From: Euglena gracilis
Taxonomy: Eukaryota > Euglenida > Euglenophyceae > Euglenales
Assembly: GCA_039621445.1 (NCBI GenBank)
Contig: CP154957.1
Span: forward strand, 26,768,541 to 26,832,540
Direction: 5' to 3'
DNA: 64,000 nucleotides
Made by a program: the position numbers and the translations under genes. Shown here one piece after another: positions 31,125-42,135 of this stretch. The notes under the pieces are model-generated. The model did not search any database. It worked only from the letters and a program-made list of their open reading frames with translations, and was not told the origin of the DNA. Every line of letters starts with the position of its first letter. Position 1 is the first letter of the stretch.

Positions 31125-32146
31125 GCTGACCCGATCCCATCCGTGCATCTGTCTGTGCAGTCTGCCATGCCACCAGAGCCAGTGCAGGGCCCTCGTCGTC
31201 GCAGATGGCGTCGTCTTCCAGCTAAGTCATCGCCGCACCGGAGGGAAGGCCGCCTCACAGCAGGTCCCCCAGCGAACACCCGAGCACCGCCGCCGTTCAC
31301 GCACACCTCCACACCCCACCATCATCAGTCCTGCCGCACAAGGTGCCGCGGATGAGCCTCTCCGATGACGAAGGAGATCACGATGGTGAAGGAGAAGGAG
31401 AAGGTGATCAACAACGCCAGGGAGAAGGTCCTCGTCATAACGACGAGGTGTGTACGGCGTACACACCTCGTACGACGAGGTCATGCAGGACCCCCCCCCC
31501 CGAGTGGGAGGCTGCTTGCGCTGCATTGCAGACGCGGATGGACCGCCTCTGCAACAGCGTCGACTACATCGGCTCCAAGGCAAAGGAGATGTGGGACAGC
31601 TGGGCGGCCGTGCAAGTGGCCGCTGCCGCGAAGGACAAGGTGGACGAGCAAGGTATGGCGGTACAAGAGCTGAAGCAAAGGATGGCGGCCCAAGAAGGGG
31701 CCCACGTGGACTTGATGCAGAAGGTGGTGAAGCTGAAGGACGACACCGTCAGACTACATCAAGGAATATCACAACTCCACAAGCTCATGCCCATGGTGGC
31801 CACGGCGGAGGAGCGGATGACGCGTGTGGAGAAGTACACCCACGACGTGCTCGGAGAAATTCGGTGAGGACCTCCGGGGGTCCGAACGAAGGTGAAGGAG
31901 GCGGAAGTTAACGCCGCCACCGCGGTGATGGCGGTCAAGAGCAGTGTGCCTGTCAGAGGGCTCACCGATCTGGTAGAGGTGGCACACCACAAGGCCGCGG
32001 TACAAGAGCTGTTACAGGTGGAGGAGCGGCAGCGTGCCGAAAACGCCCGGCTGCAGGAGAAGATCAACATCACTGAAGGGCAGATGGCCGCCCTCGTCGC
32101 CAAGGTGGAGGCGACCGTGGTGGCCCAAGGCAAGGCGGTGGAGGTG

Positions 32147-32345
32147 AGGTCGCTGTATACAACCGAAGGTGCGCCGATCGCTCCCCGCGGTATGCCCTCT
32201 GCCAGTACAGGATCGACCAGGACTGACACGGCAGGACCTGGGTGTCGAACCCACGACCTGCCGCGTGTGACGCTAAAACTTTAACCAATAATCCATCCGG
32301 ATCAGACTGGTCTTGGTGTTACGCACTTACCACTGCAGTGTGCCG
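32147..32345 (-). mobile_element. tRNA-Val-derived SINE, copy 1
   Basis: The minus strand carries a tRNA-like head with A box (TTGGTTAAAGTTTTAG), an anticodon-arm-like GCGTCACACGC and B box GGTTCGACACC. It continues into a tail shared with copy 2 at 32727-32940. It interrupts gag. The B box and TCACACG loop resemble tRNA-Val(CAC). The tail and the absence of a clean acceptor stem argue against a functional tRNA. Confidence 0.75.
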
Positions 32346-32726
32346 TAGGCTCTCCCGTCCGCCGCAGGCACTGACCTCCCAAGAACCTTACCACACTAGC
32401 CCGCTGTGTCACCGTGGCCGTGGCCCCTACAGCTCGGGGTATGCCACACACGGCCGTAGTTGGCTAGTAGTGCCTCTAACGAGTACTGCGTCACCAGGCT
32501 GCCGACCCCTGCATCTCGGGTTTACTATAGTCGGCAGTTTAAGTGTTGTCGTCTTTCACGGGCTCTGCCGCCTTGGAGCGTCCCTCTTGGCATTCGCTTG
32601 AGACTTTGGAACGGTGTAGGAGTTTCAGTCGCCCTAGACTCGGCGCGTCCGCCTCTGCCTTCCGGGCGCCGTGGGGTCCGGCTCTGATCTCCGGTGCGTG
32701 TGGCATTGGACGGGTTCCTCTGCCAC

Positions 32727-32940
32727 CATGTATACATCCGAAGGTGCGCCGATCGATCCTCGCGGTATGCCCTCTGCCCGTACGGGATTGACCAGGACTC
32801 ACACGGCACGGCGGGACCTGGGTCTCGAACCCACGACCTCCCACGTGTGAGGCCAACACCTTAACCAATAATCTATCCGAATCAGATTGGTCTTGGTGTT
32901 ACCTACGACTGCAGTGTGCCGTAGGCTCTCCCTCACTGCC
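32727..32940 (-). mobile_element. tRNA-Val-derived SINE, copy 2
   Basis: Better preserved copy. On the minus strand: head GAGAGCCTACGGCACACTGC, A box TTGGTTAAGGTGTTGG, CCTCACACGTGGGAGG, B box GGGTTCGAGACCC, and a shared tail ending at GTATACA. The spacing from TTGGTTAAGG through CCTCACACG to GGTTCGA follows tRNA-Val(CAC). About 210 bp. The 380 bp between the two copies was not identified. Confidence 0.8.
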
Positions 32941-35147
32941 GCATCTCGCGGCGCAGCTGCAGTATCAGCACAACGAGAACGCATGGCTGAAGGAGGAGGT
33001 CAAGATCCTGGTGGCGCAGGTGTCCACCCTCACCAACAAGGTGGAGGCGGCCGCGCCCAAGGAGCCAAAGTTCGCCGAGCTGCCTCCACTGATCGTGGGG
33101 AGGATCCAGAAGGTGGAGACGGAGATCCAGAATGTGGGAGCCCAAGCCCAAGGACTGACCGTGGCCGTGCAACGGCTCGCCGCGGGTCCGGAAAGAAGAT
33201 CCGGGAAGTGGAGACCGAAGTGCAGAAGGTGAACGTCCAGAAGCAAGCCGTGGTGATGGCGGTACAGCGGCTGGACGAGATCGTCTCGAAGTTGATCGTA
33301 TCCTCCCAAGCCAAGGCGTTGCCGGCAATGCCCGTCAATGCTCCGCCGCCCGCGGCTGAGCAGCAGCCGGAGCCGGTTGCCCGACAGCAGCCAGTGCCTG
33401 AGGTGAGGACAGTCCAGATGGAGAAGCCCATGCAGGAGGAGCCCATGGTGCAGGAGAAGCCGTCGTCCACCCTCCGGCGAGCTCTCCGGCTGGTCCGGAA
33501 GCAGGCCGCAACGGGTGGGGGCGGTGTCCCGTCCCTCTCCATCGCGCGCCTGACCACCCCGTCCTCCGTCCCGGTCACCAGCGTGTCCGCGGTGCGAGAG
33601 GTCCGCATCGCCCCGGTACAGCACTTCTCCCTGGCGCCGCTGGTGGACTCCGTCTTCGGCCTCCACACGGGCCGTTTTTCCGGGCATCCGGAGGACTGGC
33701 CGCAGTGGCGGAGGCGGGGACTCCTGTTCCTTCGGGAACTCGAGCAGGCGTGGCAGTCCAGGACGTTATCCCAGCGTCTCGCCATGTTCCACGTGGCTCT
33801 GGACGAGGCCACGGTGCTAATGCTGGACGAGTAGATCGAGATCAAAAGGGAGGTGGAGTATGCCGTGCTGTTCGCGGAGGTGGACCTGGCGAACGGCGGA
33901 GAGCACAAGGAGGCCCTGTGTCGGCGAATGAGGAAGCTGAAGTTGGTGAGGAGTGGAAAGCTCAACGAGAAGTCCTTGAGGGAGTACTACGCGCAGATGG
34001 CGTCCATGGCGAGGCAGGTGGGCATGGAGGAGGAGGAGCTGGGGAAGGAAACCATGCCCCTTCATCCCAAGGAAGGTGGCGGAAGATGGAGGAGGACAAG
34101 CGGGTGGACCACCCGTCCATCGTGCTGGAGGGGCTGCCGATGGACACGACGGTGGAGGAGGTGAAGGAGATGATCAAGCAGGAGACCACGGTGGCCCCCG
34201 CCTCGGTGCGGAAGGTGGGACGCCGCTTTGTGGTGGTGCCGGTGGGCGACGAGCACCGTACCGTGGTGAAGGCCGGGTACGAGTGCCAGCGGCTGGAGGG
34301 CATGGGCATCGTCACGATGACGGCCCACTCGTGCGATCTACCGGGGAAGGACATCCACAACCTCATGGTGAGATGGCTGCGGATGGAGACAAAGATGGCC
34401 ACCGAGAAGGAGAAGGAGATCCCGGAGAAGCGGCCGGTACCACGGTGGCAGCAAACACCACCGAGGAGCCATACACTAAGGAGGTGGAGAAGACGAACGC
34501 GCCGCCGAAGAAGGACAAGCAAGCCAAGCAACCACGCCCGCCTACGCCGCGGTTCCCGCGCCCCAAGGCAAAGGACAAGGCCAAGGGGGACGTGGGTACC
34601 CGGAAGAGTGGTAATCAGGCCCAGTGGACGAGTAATGAAGGAAAATGAAAAGGTGAATACCAAGCCGAGCAGTGGTCATCCAGTGCATGGCAAAGAGAAG
34701 AAAAAAAAGGAAAAGGTGGTGGGTACCAAGGCGAGCAGTGGACATCGAATGCCACAAGACAAGATGAAGGCAAAGGAAAAGGCAAGGCGAAGGGTAGATC
34801 CAAAGGACATCAAGGAAAAGGAAAGTCCAAGGGCAAAGCAAGGACGGCAAGAGCAACGTCTCGGCCGTCCAGGTGCATTATCATGAGGGACGGGGCCGCC
34901 CAGGCCCCAGGGATGGGGGTCTGGGCCGGCCGTCCAACCCCAACGCCAGTGTGACTGTGTGGGCAATCACCCAAGAGTCCCGCACGCCCCCCCAGACCCG
35001 GCAAGCCCCAAATCCCCCAAGGAGGGGAGATACCGTGCCCTGAAGCACACGGTCAAGGTGGGGCCCATCAGATTTTGCCAGACAACTACTGGTCCGTGCA
35101 AAAGAAGAAGTCAGGTCATTCCGAGCAACCGTCTGCGGCGCCACCGG

Positions 35148-36840
35148 TGTTGGCGGCGGCCCCTGGGGTGTGGCGCCGGGCGGGGCCAACAAAAGACCAA
35201 CCGCGGTATCTTCCGCTTTGCGGAAGTTCCTAATTTAATTTTATTGGACTGCCTCTCTGTAGGTGGTTCCATGCCTGAACACTTCATCCTATCAAGCTGG
35301 CAAAGTCTTGTGCATTCAAATATCAAGGGTAAGAAGGAAAAAGACACCCCAAAGAGACACCAAGAAAACTGAAGCGTTCAGTAACCACTACCAGAAGAAG
35401 AGAATGCCAGAGTCAGAATACAAGAATGCCAAGGCCAGAAGGATGAATGTCAGTTGGATGCCGGAAGAAGATCACTCGAAAGTGCAGGAAGTGACATATT
35501 GGAGCTGGAGCAGATGGCGTGTCCGACTTCCAGAAGAAGGCTGGAGATCTGCATTGACAGTGTGGGACGGCCAAGAAGAAGAAGACGAATCAAGGAGTCC
35601 AGCTCCAAGCTATGAATGTGCAGCTGAAGAACCGGAAGAGCCATTGCAGCCATTCAGGAGGATAAATGTGGTGATGGAGACCAGATCAGAGCCAAGATAA
35701 CCAGAATCAAGACCAGCTGCAGATGAGGAGTACTACGAGGTGGACGAGCCAGAGACCCAGCCAAGACCAAGTGGAAGATGAAAAAGAATCAAAGGCAGTA
35801 CATCTCCGAAGAGTACACCGTGCGCTGGGAATTCATCGACCTGATCCGGACAAGTTCAACATTCAGCCAGAAGGTGTGCAAGAAGCATTTGCATCATGGG
35901 AGAATGCAAGATTCCACAAGTTCTGGACAAGGGAAGACAATGCATTTGCGAAGACATGGACAAGAGAAAAGATATGGGCCAATCCACCGTGGGCGCTGAT
36001 GAATCAAGTCATCCTCAAGATCATCGATGGACCCGATGGTTGCCTGCCCCCCAATTTCAATTCGGTGGAATTGGTTCAGATCTGCAGAATGGTTGGCATA
36101 GAGATGGCGGTGTAGACCTGCGGGTTGCCTGCCCCGTGTCGTCTGTTCGATGTGAATTGAAAGCAGATTTGGATGAGTCACAGGTGTGTGTGGCGGTGTG
36201 AACGCAATGTTACCCGCCCCCTCCTCGATGAAGGAATTGTGGTCCTGGGATCTTGATTCGAGAGTGGCGGTGTGAACTTCCTATGTTACCTGCCCCCCAT
36301 TCATCATTCACTATGTGGACATTGAGCGGACCCTGGACTGCGATTCTAATCCCCAGACTCAGAAATTGCTGTACGTTACTTCCCCCCCCCAGAAATAAAA
36401 CCCCGTCCACACCCCAGCAAGGAAAAGAAAACCCAGGCCGAAGGCCTCGGCCCCCCCCCCCAGTGGTGACCCCCCCAGGGGGCCCAAAAAACCCCAGGCC
36501 TCGGGCCCACGGGGACCGAGGTCCCCCCCGAAGCGGAACGTTTCGGGGGAGAAAAAAGGGCCCAAACACTTCCCCGGGGCCGCCTCAAAAATAGCCGAAG
36601 GCAGTACGCAAGCGGTCCGGGAGGGGAGTGTTGGCGGCGGCCCCTGGGGTGTGGCGCCGGGCGGGGCCAACAAAAGACCAACCGCGGAATCTTCCGCTTT
36701 GCGGAAGTTCCTAATTTAAGCTTATTGGACTGCCTCTCTGTAGGTGGTTCCAAGCCTGAACACTTCATCCTATCAAACTGGCCAAGTCCTGTGCATTCAA
36801 ATATCAAGGGTAAGAAGGGAAAAGACACCCCAAAGAGACA
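35148..36840 (+). mobile_element. Small nested LTR element (TRIM-like)
   Basis: Two 212-bp LTRs, 35148-35359 and 36629-36840, begin TGTTGGCGGCGGCCCCTGG, end in CA and differ at only a few positions. The 1.27-kb interior holds one short frame (35723-36115). The element interrupts the chromovirus: CCGAGCAACCGTCTGCGGCG at 35121-35140 recurs at 36842-36861, right after the second LTR. The shared LTR start TGTTGGCGGCGG suggests kinship with the host chromovirus. It is probably non-autonomous. Confidence 0.88.
35723..36115 (+). CDS. ORF in nested LTR element, RNase H-associated motif
   Basis: A 130-codon frame whose second half reads FASWENARFHKFWTREDN, then EKIWANPPWALMNQVILKI. The same layout (LFA..., N..., then YANPPWSVIQKFL) is found in the YR elements of this window after RNase H. 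It may be a remnant of a larger polyprotein. No catalytic function can be assigned, and it could equally be a chance survivor. Confidence 0.5.
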   Translation: MRSTTRWTSQRPSQDQVEDEKESKAVHLRRVHRALGIHRPDPDKFNIQPEGVQEAFASWENARFHKFWTREDNAFAKTWTREKIWANPPWALMNQVILKIIDGPDGCLPPNFNSVELVQICRMVGIEMAV

Positions 36841-37129
36841 CCCGAGCAACCGTCTGCGGCGCGACCAGTCTCGTCTGCCAGTCCTCGCCCCCCGCCAAGC
36901 CAGCAGCGTCCGTGTCATCGTCTACGCAGCGTCGTGCCACCGCGACGCCCCCAGCCCGGCAGCAGCAGGAGCGAGCACCGCGCCAGTCCACACCAAGCCG
37001 AACGACGCTGCCCCCGCCATCAGCAGCGCCGTCAGCGGCACCACGCTCGGCACCCGCGGCAACCAGCGCCCCGGCCCCCCCGCAGAGCAAACCGTCCTCC
37101 CGGGCGGCACCGAAGCCGGCCGCATTGCT

Positions 37130-37780
37130 CCTGCCAACCTCATCGCCGAAGAGGTGGGCACTGGACCTGTTCTCCGGAACGGGTTGGTGAAGCGGGCACT
37201 GGAGAAGCTCGGCTACGCTGTCGTCTCGGTGGATGCCGACCTGCGGTGGACGGTAGAGAAGACGGTGGACGTGCGGCACTGGCGGTACTGGGAGGAGTAC
37301 TGGTCCGGCGATTTCGAGGTGATGGCTGCCTCGCGGCCGTGCACTGAGTACTCCAGCGAGATGACGACCTGGAGGCGGCGGCTGTGGATTGCCGACTTCC
37401 TGGTGCGCAAGACGAAGGTGATCATCGTTTTCCTGTGGCCGTCCCTGTGGTGGCTGGAGAATCCCCGCTACGGGAAACTCCGCCATCGCAAGGTCGTCCA
37501 GGACATGAAGTATGTCGACGTGGACTACTGCATGTTCGAGGCTACTACAAGCCCACACGCTCCTGGTTCGCGGACTCCATAGCCCCCATTCAGGGCATCG
37601 TGTCCGACGGCCAGTGCGAGAACATCGAGGAGGAGCAAGATGGGCGGCGACATCACCGACGGCAGCTGGGTGGGGCATCCCAGCAGCGCGGCACCAGAGA
37701 GCAAGCGTATCGCATTCCCGAAGGAGTCGTCCGATACCTGTGCGAGCGCACCCCACCAACCCACCAAGCATCCGAGCCAC
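37130..37780 (+). pseudogene. Cytosine-C5 DNA methyltransferase-like domain in the chromovirus
   Basis: Read across frames: WALDLFSGTG (motif I, AdoMet binding), then LGYAVVSVDADL (motif II, acidic residue), VMAASRPCTEYSSEMTTW (motif IV, the PC with its catalytic cysteine; SRPC instead of the usual SPPC), LWIADFLVRKTKVIIVF, WWLENPRYGKLR (motif VI, ENP), VDVDYCMFE, YYKPTRSWF and finally EQAYRIPEGVVRYL. This is the order of Dcm-type cytosine methylases. Frame breaks lie near 37182 and 37541, so this copy cannot make the whole protein. It sits between gag and protease on the same strand, with retroelement sequence on both sides. That supports a domain carried by the element rather than a host gene. 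Confidence 0.78.
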
Positions 37781-38049
37781 ATAGCGCGACACCGCCATCG
37801 TCGTCACCCGCACCGCCAAGCCCCCACACCGCCAAGCCGGACGGCGCTGTTCCCGCAAGCAGCGGCGCTTGCGGGAGCAGTGCCGCAAGCTGCTCCCGCA
37901 AGCGCCGCAAGCTGTCCCGAGCTCCACGCCAACGACATGATCGTGATCGTGAACCCACCAAGCAACGTGCACCCCCGCCGAGCTGCGCCAAGAGCCCCCT
38001 CCCGAATCCGCTACCACCGCCGACGAGCCACACGCCCCGCATAAGGTCC

Positions 38050-38490
38050 ACCAGGTCACCGTCCGTCAGTGGCAGTACCGCCCCAGCCGGCCTTTCCAGG
38101 TCGGCCGCATGAAGAGGCGGGGCGGCAGGTTTCAGCTGATGCTGGACGTGGTCATCGAGATCAATGGCCGGGAGGAGAAGACGAAGTCCTTCATCGTCAC
38201 GGGGGCACAGACATCGCTGATCCGTCGGGACTTGTTCCCGAACGGATGTTTCTGCCGTAAGCGAGCAACCTCTGCCGATGCGGACCGTGAACGGCGACCC
38301 GCTGGCGGGCAACAGAAACGAGGCGGACGTCCTCCTGGTCTTCAACGCGCAGAGTGAAGGAGAGAGGAGTGGAGGAGTGAAGACGTGGCACAGCCAGACC
38401 ACTGTCCATGACGGTGATATACGGTGTGACCTGATTCTAGGTTACCCCTGGCTGAAAGAGCACAGGCTGGATGTGCAACCCTGACAGCAT
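38050..38490 (+). pseudogene. Retropepsin-like protease region
   Basis: Reads RFQLMLDVVIEINGREEKTK, then SFIVTGAQTSLIRRDLFP, and after a frame change DIRCDLILGYPWLKEHRLDV. The last part is the usual ILG.PWL end of gypsy proteases. The active-site D-T-G is VTG here: the aspartate codon is absent, so this copy is inactive. Confidence 0.75.
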
Positions 38491-38809
38491 GCACTCCAGC
38501 TCCACGACGACCCCCGATGAGTCATCCCCGGCACAGAAGCAAGCGACATTTCAGCGCTGATCACACGCAACAACGCGACCGTCCGAGCCCGGAGCCTGTC
38601 GCCGTTGTCCGGCACGCCGTCCGAAGTGGAGGAGGAGATGGAGACAGAGGTGAAAAAGATGAGGCTCACCGTTGGGGTCAACGGCCCCGACGGAGACGAG
38701 AAGGACGAGACCCTGGACGCCGAGGAGGAGGCGATGGTGGTCAAGCTGCTGGTCGACGCGGCCAAGGAGGCGAAGGAAGTCGCGGGGTACTAGCGGCCGA
38801 GTAGAAGGA

Positions 38810-39545
38810 GCCACCCGCTGGCCGTCCAGCTGCGCACAGAGACCCTCAAGGAGTTCGAGGGCCGCGTCTTCTGCGACTGCGTCCACCCCGATCCGCCGCC
38901 CCGAGGCCAGCACGGGATGGCGGTGCTGCTCCTCAAGCTGAACGCCCAACCGGTGGTGGGGAGGGTGATCCACATGAAGGGTGAGCGGCTGGAGGCGCCG
39001 CGGGAGATGGAGGAGGAGTGCCGCCGCGACCGGAAAGTGGATCACGGGCGCGGCCCATGGCGGGCGGCCTTGTCGGAGGACAGCAGACCGGTGACCAACG
39101 TCCAGCTTCCGGGTGGGCTGTGGCAGTGGCGTGTGGTCCCGCAGGGGATCAACGTCGGGCCCGCCCCCCTGCAGCGGGACATCGACGCCAAATGCGCCGC
39201 AGTGAAGGCGCACTCACGCCAGTACGTAGGACGAGATCATCGTCAGTAGGCGGCAGGGAGCGGAGGAGACGGACGAGGAGTTCTACCAGAAGCATGCCCG
39301 AGAAGTCCGTGAGCCGCTGCTAGCCTTGGAGAAGGACAGGTGGGTCAGCGACAGCCGCAAGGTCAAGCTCTTCATGCGGCAGGTCGAGTTCGTGGGGCAC
39401 GTCCTGGGGCATGGCCGGAGGACGCCTGCCCCAGGCAAGCTGTCGGCGGTGCAGCACTGGCAGCTGCCGCCGACGATCGCAGTCTCCGCGCGTTTCTCGC
39501 CGTCTGCAATTACTATGCGGGGTACGTCAGGCTCTACTCGTAGCT
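38810..39545 (+). pseudogene. Chromovirus reverse transcriptase region
   Basis: In order: LKEFEGRVFCDCVHPDPPPR, LSEDSRPVTNVQLPGGLWQW with RVVPQGINVGPAPLQRDI (palm), a YVDD-like site reading Y-V then, one base out of frame, D-E-I-I-V-S (near 39222-39246), and VEFVGHVLGHGRRTPAPGKL with QHWQLPP (thumb/connection). A one-base insertion and several stops break the frame. Confidence 0.78.
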
Positions 39546-39589
39546 GGCGGCGCCCTTGCCGGAGAAGCTGAAGTTGCTGAGGGAGACGA

Positions 39590-40135
39590 CCAAGGTGGGA
39601 TCCAAGCACGCAGTGGTGTTGACGGATAAGGAGAAGGAGTTGTTTCACAAGCTGAAGAAGGCCTTGGTCGCCGACATGGAGCTGTACCACATCGACCCAT
39701 CCAACCGTTCGTCCTGCGCACCGACGCCGTGGACTACGCCATCGGTGCAGTGCTGGAGCAGTTCCCCAAGATCAACGGTGTGCCGCGGGTGGAGGTCATG
39801 CGGCCGGGGGCCTCCGTCCCGGTGGCCTTCACGTCCCGAAAGCTCACCGAGGGGCAGCGCCTTCGGTGGGATGTCCAGGACAAAGAGACGTCGCCGTGGT
39901 GGCCGCCCTCGACAACTGGGCAGGCTTCCTGCTGGACAACGAGGTCCTCATCCTGACCGACCATCACAGCCTCGAGTCGTGGTACAAGTAGTACGTCGCC
40001 GGAGTGGGCCCACAGGGGAGGCGGGCCAGATTTCATGCGAAGCTCAACGAGTTCCGCATCGCCGTGGTGCACTTCCCCGGCGAGACCAACGTGGTGGGCG
40101 ACGCCATGTCCCGCTGGGCTTACCCGCCGTCACAA
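39590..40135 (+). pseudogene. Chromovirus RNase H region
   Basis: Reads RTDAVDYAIGAVLEQ (first Asp), VAFTSRKLTEGQRLRWDVQD (Glu-containing helix in gypsy RNase H), LTDHHSLESWYK, and FHAKLNEFRIAVVHFPGETN with VVGDAMSRW. These are the standard blocks (TDAS, SRKL, TDH.SL, NVVADALSR) in normal order and spacing, with frame changes between them. Confidence 0.8.
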
Positions 40136-40879
40136 GGCTGGCGCAACGCCTCGTGGCACGGCACCGAGGCGGACACGATGGGAGATGAAGGCTCACACCC
40201 TGGAGGAGGAGCTGCGCGAGAAGTCCACCCCGAAGGCGGTGCACCCCGAGGACGAGGAGACCAAGGCAGAGCAGGTGGAGAGGTCAAACCTGAAGGAGGG
40301 TAGAGAGCTGGCTGTAATCCAGCTGATCCCACTCCAGTCGTTCGCCGCGGTTCCGTCAGCGTCCCACATCGCCGTCACCACGCGCAGCCGCCTTGACACA
40401 CAGCGCAACGCCCGTGATGCCCCAGCAGACGCCTTGCATGAGCACCCACGCGAGACGCACCTATCAGCCTCGTCACCCGCGGCCGCAGCAGTCCCACCGT
40501 TGGCATCGTCTGCGGCAATCCCACCGTCTGCGTCGTGCATCGCACCACCAGCGTCAATGCCAGCACCATCGTCCAGCGCGCCATCATCAGTCCCACCACC
40601 GGAACCTCAGTCCACCGCACCGCAGTACATCGCCCCATCCGCTCCGCCCACGGTCCCGTCTTCCGCGTCCACAGCCATCACCATCACCTGTTGTGCCCGT
40701 CCCGTCCGCAGCGCCCATCGTCCTGTCTGCCGCATCCGCAGCTTTTGTGCCGTCACCGGTCGTCCCCATCCGGTCCGCCCCGTCCACAGCCGGTGTGCAC
40801 CGTCCCGTATGCAGCGCCCGCAGCTGGTGTGCCGTCATCAGCTGTGCCGGTGCCCCGCAGCCTGACCTAGACATCAACT

Positions 40880-41660
40880 TTTCGACGTGGACTGGAGCAA
40901 GGCGTACGCGGTGTGCCCGCGCTGGAAGCTCATCTGGGACCAGGCCCGCAGACGGCCCTGGCTGGCCCAGTGGCTGCCGGAGGGCCGGCTCGTCACGGAG
41001 GAGAGGTGGTGCGTGCCGAGCAGGCTGCTGGGGGAGGTGCTGAAGGAGCAGCACTCGGTCTCCGGCCACATCGGCTGGGACCGGCTGGTGGAGGAGGCTG
41101 ATCGCACCTACGTCTTCGCGGACCAGCTGGCGGCGGCGAAGGTGGCTGGTGGGCTGCAGCGGTCGTGACCGGTGTGCCAGGCCACCGAGCTCCCGCACCA
41201 GCCGCTGCCGTTGAAACTCTGCCCGAAGCCTGTCTCGCCGTGCATCATGGCGTCGGTGGCCATCGACCTCTTCGTGATTGCCGGAGGTGGACTTCGATGG
41301 GCTGTTGTACAACGTGTTCGCCGCTTGCGTCGATCGCCACTGTGGGTGGGACGTGGCCACGGCCGACCACACGCACGGCCTCACCGCCGCCACGGTGGCG
41401 AAGGTGATGTACCGGGGGTGGTGGTCGCCGCACGGGTTGCCCAGCGTAATCACGAGTGATCGCGGTCCGGCGCGGCATGTGCGGCCTGCACGGGATCCAC
41501 CACGCCTTCGTCCAGGCTTACCACCACGCAGCGAACGGGCGGGCGGAGTCCCTCGGTGCGCAGCTGCAGCTTCGAGAGGCAGAAGGCTGTTGATGAGAAG
41601 GTCGCCGACGTCCTCAACAACCTTCACAAGCTGCCAGCGGACCAGAAGAACCGGAGCAGG
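40880..41660 (+). pseudogene. Chromovirus integrase
   Basis: N-terminal zinc-binding region: LKEQHSVSGHIGWDRLVEEA then PVCQATE. The second Cys pair is damaged by a stop. Catalytic core in several frames: SVAIDLFVI (first D), SVITSDRGP (second D) and QAYHHAANGRAESLGAQL (E). DDE residues are present but not in one frame. It matches the retroviral-type integrase of gypsy elements. Confidence 0.8.
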
Positions 41661-41929
41661 AAGGACCTCGAGGAGTTCACCAAAGGGAGTCCTCGTCTGG
41701 TACCTCCGGCCACCGAGGCGGCCGGGCCAGAAGCTCGAGAGCTGCTGGCTCGGCCCAGCCAAGCTCGCCGCGCGTCGTGGGGAGCACTCCTACAAGCTGG
41801 AGCTCGAGGAGGGCCGCCGCCAGGAGGCCCACCGCTGCCAACTCAAGGCCTACCGCGATAACCCGCGGATGTGGGACCCGCCCAAGTTGTTCCCCTACTG
41901 GCAGGCCAAGCCGCAAGAAGACGTAGACA

Positions 41930-42135
41930 TCGAGGAGCGATGGTGGAGGAGATCCGGCGGCACCGCAGACGAGATTACGGCGACTGGGAGTTCGAGGTGA
42001 AGTGGGAGGGCCACTCAACTCTCACGTGGGAGTCGTTGAAGAATTTTTTCCATTGCTACTCTCACCAGATGATCGAGTACGCCAAGTCCAAGAAGCTCAA
42101 GGTGGACCTGCTGGACTACCTCCACCACCACCCGG
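41930..42135 (+). CDS. Chromodomain after integrase
   Basis: Encodes EEIRRHRRRDYGDWEFEVKW, EGHSTLTWESLKNFFHC and YSHQMIEYAKSKKLKV, matching the chromodomain layout (I..HR...., eYlVKW.G....TWEp...l..C...I..f). Chromoviruses carry this domain at the integrase C-terminus, where it can direct insertion toward modified chromatin. The frame is intact here and stays open downstream, but that extension is low complexity. Confidence 0.85.

Larger units (their letters stand above)
31343..34886 (+). pseudogene. Chromovirus gag (interrupted, frameshifted)
   Basis: 31343-31867 encodes an acidic, then coiled-coil protein (for example AACAALQTRMDRLCNSVDYI). After SINE insertion a second coiled-coil block resumes at ~32950 (NENAWLKEEVKILVAQVSTL). 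A Pro-rich linker is followed by the capsid-like segment GRFSGHPEDWPQWRRRGLLF at ~33670. A stop at 33833 splits the frame. A later block (DHPSIVLEGLPMDTTVEEVK) and a Lys/Pro-rich tail run to 34886. No CCHC zinc knuckle was seen. Confidence 0.7.

Noticed and set aside
32815-32890. Functional tRNA-Val gene on the minus strand
   Set aside because: A and B boxes are good, but there is no complete acceptor stem, the unit has a conserved non-tRNA tail and a second diverged copy lies nearby; a SINE explains it better.
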